From: SOIA01 sp050116035
GTDB taxonomy: Bacteria; Acidobacteriota; Aminicenantia; Aminicenantales; Aminicenantaceae
Assembly (NCBI GenBank): GCA_050116035.1
Contig: JASFPJ010000150.1
Location: 1 to 7,460, forward strand
Direction: 5' to 3'
DNA length: 7,460 bases
Shown here: positions 6,192 through 7,460 of the stretch, one piece after another
Layout of the letters: each line of letters begins with the position of its first letter
Position numbering within the stretch: position 1 is the first letter of the stretch
Position numbers and translations under genes: made by a program
Notes under the pieces: generated by a model
Seen by the model: the letters and a program-made list of their open reading frames with translations, nothing else
Databases searched by the model: none
Told to the model about the DNA's origin: nothing

Positions 6192-7157
6192 ATGATGGGA
6201 CGAATCGTATTATCCATCTGCCTGTGCACGATGCTGGCCTCAGGATCCCTGGCTGACCAGCCTGAGATCGAGCTTCACCGGGATGATGAATCCAGCCGGC
6301 TGCAAGTTCTCATTGATGGCAAAGAGATATTCGTCTACCAGTACACTCACTGGCTCGACCTTCCCCACTATTTTCCGATGAACAGCCCATCCGGAAAAAA
6401 CATGCTCGTGCAGCAGACCGAGCCCTATCCCCATCACCGGGCATTCTGGTTTGCAGACACTGTTCGGCTGAACGGAGGAAGAAAGGTCAGCACGTATAAT
6501 GCGCTCTACTCCGGCCAGAAAATAGGTCAAAACGCTTATGGGCCGCCCTTCCGCGACCATGTCCGTCATCTCGGCTTTAAGCAGTGTGTGGCGGAAGGCA
6601 ACCGGGCAGTGATCGAGACAGAACTGCGGTGGGAGATGGATGGCAACTTGCCCGTCCTGGAGGAACAGCGGCATCTGGTGGTCCATGCGTTGGGCAAAGG
6701 TGAATATCTGCTCGACATAACTTTTGTGTTGACCGCCGCCTTCGGCGATGTGGAGTTTGTCAGTGACGATGTGCACTATGCCTGGCCATACCTCCGGCTC
6801 CACCCAGTATTCAGCGGTGAGACTGGTGGAACCATCACAGCCAATAATGGTGCCACAGGCCAGGAGGCTACCAACATGAAAGTCGCGCGTTGGATAGATT
6901 ACTCCAATTCGGTTGAAGGGAAAAAAGAAGGAGTGGCGATATTCCAGTGGCCAGACAGTCAGGAGCATCGCTGGTTGACGCGCGAGTACGGCTGTTTCGG
7001 GCCGCGACGCCCGGATGGCCAGAGTGGCAAACCCTTCACATTGAAGAAGGGTGAATCGATCAGTCAACGTGTGGGCATCCTCGTCCACAGGGGCAATGTG
7101 AAGACCGGTCGGGTCGCTAAACGGTATCTGCAATACATAAAAGGCAAATGGCAGTGA
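6192..7157 (+). CDS. Secreted DUF6807 (PmoA-like) family protein
   Basis: A 321-residue protein from ATG 6192. The frame is open further left, but that part overlaps the oxidoreductase in another frame and is discarded. ATG 6195 and TTG 6189 are adjacent alternatives; AGGAAGAG (6177-6184) is the probable ribosome-binding site. A Sec signal peptide spans 1-21 (hydrophobic 5-16, cleavage near SLA-D at 21/22). The hallmark EPYPHHRAFWFA (77-88), with its His-His-Arg, matches the D-H-x-x-H-H-R-G-L-W-F-A region of DUF6807 proteins. These are often labelled 'methane oxygenase PmoA' in databases, a name without functional basis; no copper membrane monooxygenase features are present. The rest is beta-rich. 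The gene lies 17 bp after the oxidoreductase and overlaps the next start by one base. A role in processing the oxidised sugar in the envelope is an inference from context. Confidence 0.82.
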   Translation: MMGRIVLSICLCTMLASGSLADQPEIELHRDDESSRLQVLIDGKEIFVYQYTHWLDLPHYFPMNSPSGKNMLVQQTEPYPHHRAFWFADTVRLNGGRKVSTYNALYSGQKIGQNAYGPPFRDHVRHLGFKQCVAEGNRAVIETELRWEMDGNLPVLEEQRHLVVHALGKGEYLLDITFVLTAAFGDVEFVSDDVHYAWPYLRLHPVFSGETGGTITANNGATGQEATNMKVARWIDYSNSVEGKKEGVAIFQWPDSQEHRWLTREYGCFGPRRPDGQSGKPFTLKKGESISQRVGILVHRGNVKTGRVAKRYLQYIKGKWQ

Positions 7158-7460
7158 TGAAACGGCGAGAATTTCTCTGCGCTATATCTTTCGCAACCGC
7201 TGCGCTGGGCCTTCCTCAAGCGGTGTTTACCAGGGAGAAGTCGAAGGTCAGGATCGACCGCATCGACCTCTATCCCGTGCGCTATCCCATGACCGGTTAT
7301 TTCAAGTTCTTCACCGGGCCGCATGGTTCAGCTGGTCGCGCCGCGGTTCTTGTGAAGATCACCGCGGACGACGGGACGGTCGGCTGGGGCCAAGCGCTGC
7401 CGATTGCCAGGTGGAGCTATGAAACGCTGGAAACAGCAACAGTCGTTCTCCAGGATTATT
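7157..7460 (+). CDS. N-terminus of a mandelate racemase/muconate lactonizing-type enolase-superfamily enzyme, Tat-exported
   Basis: The first 101 residues are visible before the window ends, so the catalytic barrel is missing. KRREFLCA followed by a short hydrophobic, Ala-rich segment is a Tat-type leader. Then KVRIDRIDLYPVRYPM (from about residue 30) and AAVLVKITADDGTVGWGQALP (62-82) match the N-terminal capping domain of the mandelate racemase/muconate lactonizing family. Those enzymes abstract the proton alpha to a carboxylate, for example as sugar-acid dehydratases. Gln79 stands where many members have Glu in the 'G-W-G-E' motif; that residue is in the cap, not the catalytic set. ATG 7157 overlaps the TGA stop of the DUF6807 gene (TGATG), with no strong Shine-Dalgarno, so translation is likely coupled. 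Its family suggests the pathway handles a sugar acid. Confidence 0.8.
   Translation, partial: MKRREFLCAISFATAALGLPQAVFTREKSKVRIDRIDLYPVRYPMTGYFKFFTGPHGSAGRAAVLVKITADDGTVGWGQALPIARWSYETLETATVVLQDY

Noticed and set aside
6240..7133. 297-residue open frame on the minus strand opposite the DUF6807 gene
   Set aside because: No recognisable motif. The plus-strand frame has a signal peptide, the PHHR motif and operon spacing, so this is a shadow.
6192..7157. Reading this gene as a methane monooxygenase subunit (PmoA), as its family is often labelled
   Set aside because: There are no membrane helices beyond the signal peptide and no copper-site pattern of the real PmoA. The similarity is to the soluble DUF6807 family only.

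Overview
The window reads as a Gram-negative chromosome segment carrying a carbohydrate (or sugar-acid) utilisation locus. A two-gene, lower-GC membrane/secreted protease cassette sits inside it on the opposite strand. Twin-arginine (Tat) secreted Gfo/Idh/MocA oxidoreductases next to DUF6807 ('PmoA-like') and enolase-superfamily genes are typical of Planctomycetota, Verrucomicrobiota, Lentisphaerota and candidate phyla such as Latescibacterota, Hydrogenedentota or KSB1. The phylum cannot be fixed from this sequence alone.

Layout: (1) 1-177 (+) is the 3' end of a gene that looks like the C-terminus of an L-fucose/L-arabinose isomerase-type protein. (2) 202-1596 (+) is an 11-helix Nramp-like APC-fold transporter whose metal-binding motifs are both replaced. 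(3) 1635-4422 (-) is a two-gene operon. The upstream gene encodes a PrsW-like polytopic membrane protein that lacks the family's catalytic residues and ends in a PsbP-like exported domain. The downstream gene encodes a secreted trypsin-like serine protease with an intact His/Asp/Ser triad and an odd C-terminal domain. A consensus-like sigma70 promoter lies 160 bp upstream of the first gene. (4) 4423-4842 is an AT-rich divergent intergenic region with promoter-like elements on both strands and overlapping palindromes just before the next gene. (5) 4843-7460 (+) is a tight operon: Tat-exported Gfo/Idh/MocA oxidoreductase, a Sec-exported DUF6807 protein, and the N-terminus of a Tat-exported mandelate racemase/muconate lactonizing-type enolase-superfamily enzyme that runs off the window.

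The flanking (+) genes fit one job: import, isomerisation and envelope-side oxidation or elimination of a sugar derivative. The (-) cassette differs in strand, base composition (hand-counted 60-base lines about 40-47% GC, against about 58% in the oxidoreductase) and theme, so it may be an insertion into the sugar locus. The most unusual points are the metal-motif-less Nramp protein, the apparently catalytically dead PrsW-like protein paired with an active-looking secreted protease, a helix-turn-helix-like insert in that protease's C-terminal domain, and the double palindrome ahead of the oxidoreductase. No tRNA, rRNA, CRISPR array or recognisable transposase was seen.
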